Part shown: one piece after another, positions 53,905 to 62,549 of the stretch
How the letters are laid out: each line of letters starts with the position of its first letter
Position numbering within the stretch: position 1 is the first letter of the stretch
Assembly: GCA_025210345.1 (NCBI GenBank)
Contig: JAOARX010000009.1
Span: 1 to 64,000 of the forward strand
Length of the DNA: 64,000 bases
DNA from: Pelagimonas sp.
GTDB taxonomy: Bacteria > Pseudomonadota > Alphaproteobacteria > Rhodobacterales > Rhodobacteraceae
Direction of reading: 5' to 3'
Notes under the pieces: generated by a model
What the model saw: the letters and a program-made list of their open reading frames with translations, nothing else
Database searches by the model: none
What the model was told of the DNA's origin: nothing
Program-made: the position numbers and the translations under genes

Positions 53905-54681
53905 TCAGGCGTGCACGGTTGAGGACAGGAATTGTTTAAGTCGTTCGCTTTTGGGGGCGCCAAACACCGCGTCGGGTGGGCCTTCTTCCTCGATCAACCC
54001 CTGATGCAGGAACACGATATGGCTGGAAATGTCCGAGGCCATTTTCATGTCATGTGTCACGATCAGCATGGTGCGCCCTTCGGCGGCCAGATCTTTGATC
54101 ACTTTGATCACTTCTTGTTCCAACTCGGGGTCAAGCGCGCTGGTGGGTTCGTCGAACAGCAGGGCTTCGGGTTCCATGCACAGCCCGCGGGCAATCGCCG
54201 CCCGCTGTTGCTGACCGCCGGACATCTGCGCCGGGTAGACATCGCATTTGTCGCCAATGCCCACCTTGTCCAGATAAAAGCGCGCTTTTTCTTCGACCTC
54301 GGCCCGGTCGCGGCCCAAAACGGTCACGGGGGCCTCCATCACGTTTTGCAACACGGTCATATGGGCCCACAGGTTGAACTGTTGAAAGACCATCGACAGG
54401 TTGGTGCGGATGCGCAGCACCTGTTTTGCGTCGCCCGGTCGGCGCGCGTGGCCCGTGCCCGACCATGTGACGGGCTCGCCTTTGAACAAGATGTCCCCCT
54501 GTTGGCTGTCTTCCAACAGGTTGCAACACCGCAAAAGCGTGGATTTGCCGCTGCCTGATGAGCCAATCAAAGAGACCACATCGCCAGCCTGCGCGGTGAT
54601 GTCGACGCCTTTGAGAACTTCCAAAGAGCCATAAGCCTTGTGGAGATTACGAATTTCGATAACTGGGTTAAGGCCGCTCAC
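53905..54681 (-). CDS. Polar amino-acid ABC transporter ATP-binding protein
   Basis: A 258-aa HisP/GlnQ-type ATPase. Walker A LIGSSGSGKSTLLRC, Q-loop VFQQFNLWAHMTV, signature MSGGQQQRAAIARGL, Walker B ALLFDEPTSALDPEL, switch His in VTHDM. It heads the minus-strand array, and powers uptake through the two permeases. A 122-base gap separates it from the next gene upstream and should hold the promoter; the AATTTGATCA-type site at 54786 lies in it. Confidence 0.95.
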   Translation of the reverse strand: MSGLNPVIEIRNLHKAYGSLEVLKGVDITAQAGDVVSLIGSSGSGKSTLLRCCNLLEDSQQGDILFKGEPVTWSGTGHARRPGDAKQVLRIRTNLSMVFQQFNLWAHMTVLQNVMEAPVTVLGRDRAEVEEKARFYLDKVGIGDKCDVYPAQMSGGQQQRAAIARGLCMEPEALLFDEPTSALDPELEQEVIKVIKDLAAEGRTMLIVTHDMKMASDISSHIVFLHQGLIEEEGPPDAVFGAPKSERLKQFLSSTVHA

Positions 54682-54785
54682 GGTCCACCTGCATGTGTCA
54701 AGTTAGCGCAGAGCATGGCGCGAAATTGGGGGGGGATGCAATCTGCATTTCGACGGGCGGTCTCCAATCTGACGAAAAATCCAAA

Positions 54786-54799
54786 AATTTGATCAGATC
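54786..54799. promoter_or_regulatory. AATTTGATCAGATC site upstream of the transporter operon
   Basis: Matches the palindrome at 51298 except for two right-arm bases (G for A and C for T). It lies about 105 bases before the ATPase start. A further partial copy GTCAGATC follows at 54803. Confidence 0.5.
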
Positions 54800-54803
54800 A
54801 CGG

Positions 54804-55556
54804 TCAGATCGCCGTGAAATCTGCCCAAATCGGCAGGGACGTATAAGCGGATTGCGGATGTTGAACCATTTTATACACGCAAAGCGTGTCCTTTAGCGCC
54901 GGGTCCAATCCCGCCACTGCGCGGCCAACCGCGAATCGAATCTGTTCTGCCGGGGCGGTTTTCGCGCAGACCAGCGGCAGCGCGGGGGTGGGTTGGGAAC
55001 GGGTGACTTCGCGAAGATCCTGCGCAAAGGCATCATAGCGTTTCATGAATTGCCAGCTCAGCGCATCCAGCGCCACAAGATCGGCATGCCCCCCGGCGAC
55101 CGCCTGGGCCGACGCAAGATGGGATCCGGTTTCCAAAGACACCTGCACCGCGACATTGGCGGTTTGCGCGGTTTCAAACAGGGCGGCAAAGCCCGACTGG
55201 CTGTGCCTTTGATTGATCGCAACGCGGGCGCGCAAGAGATCGCCCAAGCTGCGATCATCATTGGCGCGGGCAATCAGCACACTGTTGTAAAATCCCGGCG
55301 CGCAACCGGGCAATTGATGATCAAAACACCCCAATAGCTGCACCTGATCATGCAGGCGCATGCGATAGGGAAGCGAACAAGTTTGAGCAAACCAAAGGTC
55401 GGGGCTTTCCCAGATGTCCCAAAGATCGGGGCCCCGTGTCAGGTGGTCAGGACCGGCCTGACAGGCTGTTTGCAACTCTGCCCGGATGGCCCGCCAGAAT
55501 GCATCGTTTGCCGCTTGCATTTCTGGCCGGTCATACATGGGCATGGCGGCGATCAT
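54804..55556 (-). CDS. PhnD-like protein without a signal peptide
   Basis: A 250-aa protein of the phosphate/phosphonate (PhnD-type) periplasmic-binding fold: LWESPDLWFAQTCSLPYR near residue 50, GCAPGFYNSVLIARAND, RVAINQRHSQSGFAALF and GHADLVALDALSWQFM. Those are the hinge and ligand segments of the family, but the N-terminus (MIAAMPMYDRPEMQAANDAF) has no signal peptide or lipobox, so the protein should stay in the cytoplasm and not serve uptake. It starts inside the stop of a TerB-like gene (ATGA), which ties it to that module. Ligand and purpose are unknown. Confidence 0.75.
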   Translation of the reverse strand: MIAAMPMYDRPEMQAANDAFWRAIRAELQTACQAGPDHLTRGPDLWDIWESPDLWFAQTCSLPYRMRLHDQVQLLGCFDHQLPGCAPGFYNSVLIARANDDRSLGDLLRARVAINQRHSQSGFAALFETAQTANVAVQVSLETGSHLASAQAVAGGHADLVALDALSWQFMKRYDAFAQDLREVTRSQPTPALPLVCAKTAPAEQIRFAVGRAVAGLDPALKDTLCVYKMVQHPQSAYTSLPIWADFTAI

Positions 55557-55990
55557 CCTTTGGCCACCCTTTGCCGTGCAAGTGCGCTGTCACGGTCATT
55601 GATCCCCAAGAGGTTTGAAACCAAACGCAAAAGGGCGTCTTCTTCGGCCTCGCGCACGCCATCGGCCAAAACCACCTGCCAGAGCGCTTCGATGACGGCG
55701 ATCCGGTCCTCATAGGCCACCGCATCCTTGATCGCGCGGGTAAAGCGCACGGTGTCGGGGGCCTCGGCTTCCAGGGTTTCGGCGCGCTGACGCAGATCCT
55801 GCGCCTGATCGGCCCCAAGCCCATATCGCGCCTGCGAAATCTGGTCGATCCAGGCCTGTTCGCTGGCGGCATATTCGCCGTCCGAGCGCGCGACACGCAC
55901 CAAGAGCGCGGTCAAGGCCAGACGCGCATCCCCATCGTCCAAAGGATCAGGATGAGGGGCGGTCAGGCGGCGGAGGAAGTCTGCGAACAT
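55553..55990 (-). CDS. TerB-like protein (second)
   Basis: A 145-aa helical protein of the tellurite-resistance TerB-like family. The conserved acidic pattern VRVARSDGEYAASEQAWI, which binds metal in TerB, and the symmetrical LWQVVLADGVREAEEDALL are visible. It is a paralogue of the upstream TerB-like gene at 56013, from which it is separated by 22 bases. It overlaps the PhnD-like gene by four bases. The start at 55990 (MFADFLRRLTAP) matches its paralogue; the longer frame is spurious. Confidence 0.85.
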   Translation of the reverse strand: MFADFLRRLTAPHPDPLDDGDARLALTALLVRVARSDGEYAASEQAWIDQISQARYGLGADQAQDLRQRAETLEAEAPDTVRFTRAIKDAVAYEDRIAVIEALWQVVLADGVREAEEDALLRLVSNLLGINDRDSALARQRVAKG

Positions 55991-56012
55991 CGGGGTCTTT
56001 CTATTGGTCTGA

Positions 56013-56456
56013 TTATGAGGTGCCTGCGTTTGCGCGCGCGGCTTGTTGATCAACTTCGTCAATGCCAAGCGCAGTTTCAACCGCATGCACGATCTCGGCT
56101 TCGGATTGATGGGTAAACCCGTCCGCCTGCGCAACCGACCAAAGCGCGGCCACATGGGCCTTGCGCATGTCATAGTCCACACTGTCCCGGATCAACTGCG
56201 CCATATGGGCATCATCCTTGATCGTCGCGGCCAGTTTTTCGCAGGTGGCGCGCATGCGGGCGGCTTCGATCGGGTTAAGATCATAGGCCTCGGCTAGAAT
56301 TCGGTCCATTTGCTCAATCTCTTCAAAGAGATAGCTTTGGTCCGCCATAGCAACCCGGACCAGCAATGTCCCCAATGCAAGCTGGGCGTCGGGTTCGGGC
56401 AGGGGCTCGGGGGTGGGGGTTTTTCGGGCGAAAAAGGCGGTCAGTTTTTCCAGCAT
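56013..56456 (-). CDS. TerB-like protein (first)
   Basis: A 147-aa helical protein with the same two acidic half-motifs as its neighbour (VRVAMADQSYLFEEIEQM and LWSVAQADGFTHQSEAEIV). The N-terminus MLEKLTAFFARKT is amphipathic and could bind the membrane, as could the equivalent helix of the paralogue. The first half-motif has DQSY where DGEY is usual, so its metal site may be weaker. It opens the TerB-TerB-PhnD module. rlmJ lies beyond it, 82 bases upstream. Confidence 0.83.
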   Translation of the reverse strand: MLEKLTAFFARKTPTPEPLPEPDAQLALGTLLVRVAMADQSYLFEEIEQMDRILAEAYDLNPIEAARMRATCEKLAATIKDDAHMAQLIRDSVDYDMRKAHVAALWSVAQADGFTHQSEAEIVHAVETALGIDEVDQQAARANAGTS

Positions 56457-56538
56457 GGCAAACGCTTTCGTATCAGGGTCGCCTATCCTTAGCACGCTTG
56501 CGCCAAGGTGCTATGGGAAATGCAGCCGGTATGTTGCC

Positions 56539-57345
56539 CTACGAATTGGCCCTGCGAAACTTTTGCGTGAGATCGCGGCCATACACATCCAGCCCCCAGG
56601 GCGCGTTCACAATGAACATGCCGGACCCGATCATGCGATGACCATCACGGGCCGGGGGGAATTTGACCTCATGGCACAGGGCGTCCGGGAACAGCTGGGA
56701 CAGGCGCCGGGTCATGTGCACATGGGTGCCATCGCGCAGGACCGGATACCACAGCAGTTGCACCCCGACATTCCATTTGCGCGACAGGCTGGCCATAAAG
56801 TCGGGGACGGTATTGTAATCGCTTTTGATTTCCCAACTGGGGTCGATCAGGATCAAACCACGCCTTGGATCGGGGGGGCACAGGCTCTGCGCCAGATCAA
56901 AACCATCTTGATGATGAATTTTGACGGTCGCGCCGCGCTGATCCCGGTCAAACCCCGCGCGGATAGCACCGCGAAGCGCCTCGACTTCTTGGGGGTGCAG
57001 TTCAGCCAGCGTGATGTGATCGCAGGGGCGCAGCAAGGACTGCGCAATCAGCGGTGACCCCGGATAGTGGTCTTTGCCGTGGCGGGCACGGATGGCGGCC
57101 AGCGCCCGGATGTAGGGATCTGATCCCTTGAACCAGGCCTGCGCGATTTCGATCCCCTTTGCGGCCTCGCCGGTTTTGGCCGCGGCTTCGCTGGCCAGAT
57201 CATACAGACCACGACCCGCGTGGGTTTCGATGTAAGACAAGGGTTTGTCTTTTTTCGTCAGATAGTTAAGCACCCATGACAGGATGGCGTGTTTGTGCAC
57301 ATCCGCGAGGTTCCCGGCGTGATAGCTGTGTTGATATGAAAGCAT
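56539..57345 (-). CDS. rlmJ: 23S rRNA (adenine2030-N6)-methyltransferase
   Basis: A 268-aa S-adenosylmethionine-dependent methyltransferase that modifies A2030 of 23S rRNA. The N-terminal YQHSYHAGNLADVHKH is diagnostic, as are IETHAGRGLYDL (SAM loop) and PGSPLIAQSLLRPCDH. The catalytic motif is IDPSWE instead of the DPPYE seen in E. coli; Pro and Asp are kept. It is 15 bases from the flavoprotein gene upstream in the same direction. Confidence 0.93.
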   Translation of the reverse strand: MLSYQHSYHAGNLADVHKHAILSWVLNYLTKKDKPLSYIETHAGRGLYDLASEAAAKTGEAAKGIEIAQAWFKGSDPYIRALAAIRARHGKDHYPGSPLIAQSLLRPCDHITLAELHPQEVEALRGAIRAGFDRDQRGATVKIHHQDGFDLAQSLCPPDPRRGLILIDPSWEIKSDYNTVPDFMASLSRKWNVGVQLLWYPVLRDGTHVHMTRRLSQLFPDALCHEVKFPPARDGHRMIGSGMFIVNAPWGLDVYGRDLTQKFRRANS

Positions 57346-57360
57346 GCCCGGGCTCCGCTG

Positions 57361-58536
57361 TCAGGATGTGATGCTGCGCCTTATCTTGTACGCGACCTGT
57401 TTCGCAAGTGTCCTGACCAACATTCCCGGTGCGAATTCTGACCGCAGCAACGCCGCCATCTCATGCTCGGACAAGCGTGTGACACGGGCGACCGAGCGGT
57501 CCCAGTCCGACGGGGTATAGGTGGCCATGCGGCGATTGCTCAGAAAGCCAAAACGGTAATCCCGCGCAAACCGGCGTCGGGCGGCGCGTTCATAGGCCTT
57601 CAGGGGGGCGTTTTGCCCCTCTGCGATGGATTTCCCGAGAGCATGTCCAAGAAGTCTACCAAATTCAATGGCTTGTCGGATTCCTTCGCCAACGGTCGGC
57701 GTGGCGAAATTGGCGCTGTCCCCGGTGCGGATGATCTTGCCAAACACCAGTTTTGGGTCGTATGGCGCGGATGGGATGAGGCCCGCGTTCTTGCGAAAGG
57801 GGGATCCCAATTGCAAGCCATGCCGCGCTTCGAATTCCGGGGTGATCAAATCGGTGATCAGCGCCTTAGGCGAGGTATCGACATCCGGTTGAATGACTCC
57901 AACCCCCACCCGCAGCGTGTTGTTCGGACCCGGAAAAATCCAGCCATAGCCGCCCAGCATGTGCTTTCCCATCAGCAAAACCGCCGTGTTCGAGACGCCC
58001 TGCGGCACGTGATAGTCATATTCGATACCCACGCCGATGCGTGTTGGCTTGGGACGCAACCCAAGCGCCGTCAGCACCGCATGTTGCACCCCCGAAGCAT
58101 CAACCAGATATTTTGATTTTATTTCAAACGTTTGACCATCCCGGCTGCGCGCGGTGCATATCTGGCCACCTGTACAGTGTTCGGCGGTCAGGAACTTGGT
58201 CCCGGTCAGGATCTGCGCCCCGTTTTCCTGCGCCTGTGCACCAATCCACTTATACAGGCCAGTGACGTCCAAAACCGCCATTTTCCAGTCGGACAAATCC
58301 CGTTCCACTTCGGCGTGGTCCGATAAAAACTGTATTTTATCAATGATATGATAAAGATGTTCCGGAACGCCAAGCGCCTGCATGTCGCGCTGCCATGTGC
58401 CGCCGGATGTGCGCACGGGCAGTCCGATTTCGCGATCTTGGTGCACTACAATCGAGGAAACGCCGCTGGGCAATGCTTGGGCCACGGACAATCCGGCCGG
58501 GCCACCTCCGACGATCAGAACATCGCATTCCATCAT
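57361..58536 (-). CDS. Geranylgeranyl-reductase-like FAD oxidoreductase
   Basis: A 391-aa flavoprotein of the FixC/lycopene-cyclase/geranylgeranyl reductase superfamily. The FAD-binding GxGxxG is VLIVGGGPAGLSVAQAL at the N-terminus; the second motif YLVDASGV follows, and the DG-type motif is GDSANFATPTVGEGIRQAIEFG. The absence of a membrane segment suggests a soluble or peripheral protein that acts on a lipid-like substrate. No carotenoid or bacteriochlorophyll genes are near, so the substrate is not given by context. It may share a transcript with rlmJ. Confidence 0.78.
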   Translation of the reverse strand: MMECDVLIVGGGPAGLSVAQALPSGVSSIVVHQDREIGLPVRTSGGTWQRDMQALGVPEHLYHIIDKIQFLSDHAEVERDLSDWKMAVLDVTGLYKWIGAQAQENGAQILTGTKFLTAEHCTGGQICTARSRDGQTFEIKSKYLVDASGVQHAVLTALGLRPKPTRIGVGIEYDYHVPQGVSNTAVLLMGKHMLGGYGWIFPGPNNTLRVGVGVIQPDVDTSPKALITDLITPEFEARHGLQLGSPFRKNAGLIPSAPYDPKLVFGKIIRTGDSANFATPTVGEGIRQAIEFGRLLGHALGKSIAEGQNAPLKAYERAARRRFARDYRFGFLSNRRMATYTPSDWDRSVARVTRLSEHEMAALLRSEFAPGMLVRTLAKQVAYKIRRSITS

Positions 58537-58754
58537 GGCTTTCTTCCGTGCGTTTGTGGTCGACCCTTGCTAGGTGCAATCGGGTCGCGGGGCAAGGGTG
58601 CGGCTGGGATCCATTCGCCAACATTGCGTTAACCATATGTTATAAAATACTTAATTCAAAATTAGCTCTTTATTAATCTGCATTCGTCGGGTGGGGGCGC
58701 CCTTATTCTTTACAGAGATCCGGACTTGGACCGGGTTATCGGACAGGTACGGAC

Positions 58755-59179
58755 ATGATGAATTTTCGGTGGGCAGCACCCTATGCGCTGGCGATTTCTT
58801 GCGGCGTGATGGCCGCGCCGGTCCAAGCGCAAAGCGGCTTGGGGTTTAACACCTTGGAATTAAACCTCTCCTACAGCGGATCCGAGTTCCCCGTCGCAGC
58901 CATCGACGGTCGTGCCGATTTTGCGATCACCGGGGCGCACGGGCTTCAGTTCGACCTGGGCCTGACGGACTATGAGTGGGGGCAGATGGGGTACTTTGCG
59001 GCGCATCTGTATTTGATGCCAAATACAAGGATGACACGGCGTTGTATGTCGGCGTGACCTGGCAGTTGGGCGGCACGAAATCAGCCCGCCGTTCCGCAAC
59101 TCAGCGCCAGTTCAGCACACCGCATCCGATGAAGGCCTTCCGTCGGCGTAGCGCGGCATTCTCTTGGCATGAACGTTAA
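58755..59179 (+). pseudogene. Frameshifted outer-membrane beta-barrel-like protein
   Basis: The first 100-codon frame begins with a signal peptide (MMNFRWAAPYALAISCGVMAAPVQAQ) split here at A-Q-A, then alternating strands (LELNLSYSGSEF, GLQFDLGLTDYEWGQMGYFAAHLY). After LY the frame goes out of register to stop at 59055-59057. Shifting by one base at the T-run near 59013 restores barrel-like sequence (FDAKYKDDTALYVGVTWQLGG) and ends at 59179. A single lost T would explain this. The whole coding potential is short for a barrel, so internal loss is also possible. No homologue is identified. Confidence 0.6.
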
Positions 59180-59557
59180 TATCGGGGCGTTCAACGGGTT
59201 AACGCGCGGTGTGGTTGCAGGCTTGGATCGTAAAGATCTTGGGCAGTTCACTGGGGCGCAGCCAAGCATAGATCGCGCGCCGCCTATCTGTGTCGCACGC
59301 GAGGAAACGGGCCGGGAGCGATCCCGCGCCCGTTCACCTATGCCGCGCCCGAGGGATGCCTCCGGCGGGGATATTTGAAAAGAGATGAAGTGAGCGGCGT
59401 CCCGGAAAAGGTCTGGGGGATCTTTTCAGCCGCGAACGGGCGGAGCCTCACTCACCAGGAGGAGCCAAGGAAAGGGCGTTCCATGTGGCTGCTTTCGCCG
59501 GGGCCGCGATGCGTGACTGATGATATTGGTGTCGATCGCGATCCCCAGTTTCATAGG
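59180..59557. other. Intergenic region with repeat, no gene
   Basis: 378 bases between the frameshifted gene and the pyrG stop. It contains repeat core GCCTCCGGCGGGGATATTTG with the AAAGAGATGAAG-type extension (59358-59390). Short frames on both strands have no protein-like features. Confidence 0.6.
59358..59390 (+). repeat. GGGGATATTTG repeat with AGAGATGAAG extension
   Basis: First 20 bases identical to 9235-9254. The following AAAAGAGATGAAG matches the extension of the copy at 47749-47775 on the minus strand. Confidence 0.6.
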
Positions 59558-61201
59558 TCACACCAATCTTGAAACCTCTTTCGCGGCGCGGACGAAATCG
59601 CGGAAGAGGGGGTGCGGGTCGAAGGGTTTGGATTTGAGTTCCGGGTGGAACTGCACGCCGATGAACCACGGGTGATCAGGCCATTCGACGATTTCGGGCA
59701 GGCGGCCATCCGGGGACATGCCCGAGAACCTCAAGCCGGCGGCCTCCAACTGATCGCGGTAGGATGTGTCGACCTCATAGCGGTGGCGGTGGCGCTCGTC
59801 GATGGCGGTTTTACCATAGACTTCGGCAACCTTTGAGCCCTCGGCCAGGGTTGCGTCATAGGCGCCCAGGCGCATGGTGCCGCCCTTGTCATCATCCGCT
59901 TTGCGCGTGACTTTGGCGTTGCCCTGAACCCATTCTTTCAGATGGTAAACTACGGGTTCAAAACGCTTTTCCCCGGCTTCATGGTCAAACTCTTCAGAGC
60001 CCGCCGTAGTGATTCCGGCGACGTTGCGCGCGGCTTCGATCACGGCCATTTGCATGCCAAGGCAGATGCCAAGATAGGGGATCTTGTTTTCACGGGCGTA
60101 TTGCGCGGCTTTGATCTTGCCTTCGGTGCCGCGTTCGCCAAAGCCGCCCGGGACGAGAATGGCGTTGTATTTTTCCAGATGGGGTGCGGGATCTTCGCGG
60201 TCGAAAATCTCGGCATCGACCCATTCGACATTGACCTTGACCCGGTTGGCCATGCCACCGTGGGTCAGGGCCTCGGCGATGGATTTATAGGCGTCTTCAA
60301 GTTGGACATATTTGCCGACGATCGCGACCGTCACGTCGCCTTCGGGATTATAGATACGGTCGTTGACGTCATCCCATTTCGCCAGATTGGGCTTGGGGGC
60401 GGGGGTGATGCCAAAGGCGTCCAGAACGGCCTGGTCCAGACCTTCGCGGTGATAGGCCAGCGGCGCCTCGTAGATGGATTTCAGGTCCTGTGCGGCGATT
60501 ACACTATCCGGGCGCACGTTGCAGAACAGAGCCAGCTTTTCACGCTCTTTCTTGGGGATCGGTCCCTCGGAACGGCAGACCAGAATGTCCGGCGCAATAC
60601 CGATCGAGCGCAGTTCCTTGACGCTGTGCTGGGTCGGCTTGGTTTTCAGTTCGCCCGATGCCTTGATGTAGGGCAAAAGGGTCAGGTGCATGAAAATGCA
60701 CTGGCCGCGGGGTTTGTCATTGGCGAATTGGCGGATGGCTTCGAAGAAGGGCAGGCCTTCAATGTCGCCGACGGTGCCGCCAATCTCGCAGAGCATGAAA
60801 TCAACCTCATCCTCACCGATTTTGATGAAGTCTTTGATTTCATTGGTCACATGGGGAATGACCTGAATGGTCTTGCCCAGGTAATCGCCACGGCGCTCTT
60901 TTTCCAGAACATTGGTATAGACGCGGCCCGATGAAATGGAATCGGTCATGCGCGCGGGAACACCGGTGAACCGTTCATAATGCCCCAGATCAAGATCGGT
61001 TTCCGCCCCGTCGTCGGTCACAAAGACTTCGCCATGTTCAAACGGTGACATGGTGCCCGGATCGACGTTGAGATAGGGGTCAAGCTTGCGTAGGCGGACA
61101 GAGAAACCGCGCGCTTGCAAAAGCGAGCCAAGCGCCGCCGAGGCAAGCCCCTTGCCAAGCGAGGAAACAACACCACCAGTGATGAAAATGAAGCGAGCCA
61201 T
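59558..61201 (-). CDS. pyrG: CTP synthase
   Basis: A 547-aa enzyme making CTP from UTP with ATP and glutamine. The N-terminal synthetase domain starts [20 protein letters not shown]; the C-terminal amidotransferase domain has the nucleophile in [16 protein letters not shown] and the His/Glu pair in [12 protein letters not shown]. Length is exactly usual for proteobacteria. The ATG at 61201 is chosen because it begins with the conserved MARF(I/V) segment; 26 further codons of upstream frame are not conserved-looking. secG lies 217 bases upstream on the same strand. Confidence 0.98.
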   Translation of the reverse strand: MARFIFITGGVVSSLGKGLASAALGSLLQARGFSVRLRKLDPYLNVDPGTMSPFEHGEVFVTDDGAETDLDLGHYERFTGVPARMTDSISSGRVYTNVLEKERRGDYLGKTIQVIPHVTNEIKDFIKIGEDEVDFMLCEIGGTVGDIEGLPFFEAIRQFANDKPRGQCIFMHLTLLPYIKASGELKTKPTQHSVKELRSIGIAPDILVCRSEGPIPKKEREKLALFCNVRPDSVIAAQDLKSIYEAPLAYHREGLDQAVLDAFGITPAPKPNLAKWDDVNDRIYNPEGDVTVAIVGKYVQLEDAYKSIAEALTHGGMANRVKVNVEWVDAEIFDREDPAPHLEKYNAILVPGGFGERGTEGKIKAAQYARENKIPYLGICLGMQMAVIEAARNVAGITTAGSEEFDHEAGEKRFEPVVYHLKEWVQGNAKVTRKADDDKGGTMRLGAYDATLAEGSKVAEVYGKTAIDERHRHRYEVDTSYRDQLEAAGLRFSGMSPDGRLPEIVEWPDHPWFIGVQFHPELKSKPFDPHPLFRDFVRAAKEVSRLV

Positions 61202-61339
61202 ATTGGGCAACCCCGTGCATTTTTGTTTCAGGCGACCGCATTCTGAGTGATGAATGAGGTCAAAGAACTGCCATCCCACTCACCAAGGTGAGCAGTACCA
61301 CGGGATTTGACAGGTATCAGATTCGCGTGAATTTGTCCA

Positions 61340-61368
61340 GCCAACCGCAAGATACTGTTGTGGTTGGC
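61340..61368. terminator. Stem-loop between secG and pyrG
   Basis: GCCAACCGCAA, seven-base loop, TTGTGGTTGGC with one mismatch. It lies about 50 bases after the secG stop. The AT context is poor, so it may be an attenuator or a terminator. Confidence 0.4.
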
Positions 61369-61418
61369 GAAGTGTTTTCCAGCCCTAGTGGGCCGCGTCC
61401 AAGAGCGCAGAGACCGGG

Positions 61419-61787
61419 TTAGTTGCCGGTGGGGGCCAACGGGTTGCTTGCGTCACCCGACGGGGGGGGCAGCAGCGCGTCGGTGTCGATCTCGGCCGGG
61501 GCAGTTTCGGCGGCCGGGGCAGGCGCGTCGCCCAGACGATCAAGGATCGAAGAGCCGTTTGCATTGCGCGCCGAAAAGACGGTCAGGGCGATCGAGGTGC
61601 AGATAAAGGCAATGGCCAAAACCCAGGTCACCTTGCCCAGCGCGGTGCCCGCGGACCGCGCGGAAAAGGCGCCGCCACCGCCACCGCCGCCAATCCCAAG
61701 ACCGCCACCTTCGGAGCGTTGCATAAGCACAACGCCGATCAGGCCAAGTGCAAGAAGAAGGTGGATAATGAGAATGACGTTTTCCAT
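61419..61787 (-). CDS. secG: Protein-export membrane protein SecG
   Basis: A 122-aa subunit of the SecYEG translocon with two membrane helices (VILIIHLLLALGLIGVVLM and VTWVLAIAFICTSIALTVF) and the Gly-rich linker typical of SecG (GGGLGIGGGGGGGAFSARS). The C-terminus is an extension rich in Pro, Ala and Asp that is common in Alphaproteobacteria. It is transcribed toward pyrG and is divergent from the nitrile hydratase operon. Confidence 0.95.
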   Translation of the reverse strand: MENVILIIHLLLALGLIGVVLMQRSEGGGLGIGGGGGGGAFSARSAGTALGKVTWVLAIAFICTSIALTVFSARNANGSSILDRLGDAPAPAAETAPAEIDTDALLPPPSGDASNPLAPTGN

Positions 61788-61937
61788 GAGGCCCGTTCAC
61801 ATTGCGTGATTACTGGCGGGGTATGTATGTGATCAGACCTCATGGTGCAAGCGGCGTTTGCGTCCAATCGTGGGGTTGTTGGGAAAAGCGGGCATTTTGC
61901 GCTTGATCTGGGGGGCGATCCCTTCGCAAGATCCCTT

Positions 61938-62549
61938 ATGCCTCATGATCATGACCACCCGCACGCCCTTTTGCCACCGGATCCGGCGCTACGCGTCAAG
62001 GCATTGGAAACGCTGTTGGAACGCAAGGGCCTGATTGATCCAGCGGCGCTGGATGAGATCATCGACACCTATTCGCACAAGGTGGGGCCGCAAAACGGTG
62101 CCAAGGTGGTGGCCAAGGCCTGGGTCGATCAAGACTTTCGTGACCTGCTTTTGCGGGATGCAACCGCGGCGGTGTCGAACCTAGGATTTTACGGACGGCA
62201 GGGGGAACATGTGGTGGCGGTCGAAAACACCCCGGCGCGGCACAATCTGGTCGTTTGCACCTTATGTTCTTGTTATCCATGGCCTCTTTTGGGGATTCCA
62301 CCCGCGTGGTACAAGTCAGACGCCTATCGGGCACGGGTGGTGCGCGAACCGCGCGCCGTGTTGTCCGAGTTCGGGGTAGAGCTGCCCCCTGATGTCAAGA
62401 TCCGTGTGTGGGATTCCACGGCAGAGATTCGCTATCTGGTGATTCCCCGCCGTCCCGATGACACCGAAGGCTGGAGTGAAGAGGCTTTGGCACGGATTGT
62501 CACCCGGAACGCGATGGTGGGGACGGCGCTGGTTGAGGTGCCCGCATGA
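61938..62549 (+). CDS. nthA: Nitrile hydratase subunit alpha, cobalt type
   Basis: A 203-aa subunit of nitrile hydratase, which converts nitriles to amides. The metal claw is [12 protein letters not shown] with Cys107, Cys110 and Cys112; Thr108 between the first Cys pair marks the cobalt class (Ser in the iron class). The two middle Cys are expected to be oxidised to sulfinic/sulfenic forms. I start at ATG 61938 ([12 protein letters not shown]), whose His-rich N-terminus is common in the family; the longer frame is unsupported. It overlaps the beta-subunit gene by four bases. Confidence 0.95.
   Translation: MPHDHDHPHALLPPDPALRVKALETLLERKGLIDPAALDEIIDTYSHKVGPQNGAKVVAKAWVDQDFRDLLLRDATAAVSNLGFYGRQGEHVVAVENTPARHNLVVCTLCSCYPWPLLGIPPAWYKSDAYRARVVREPRAVLSEFGVELPPDVKIRVWDSTAEIRYLVIPRRPDDTEGWSEEALARIVTRNAMVGTALVEVPA

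Noticed and set aside
59169-59378. Short plus-strand frame of 69 codons
   Set aside because: It runs through intergenic repeat sequence and has no ribosome site or protein-like pattern.
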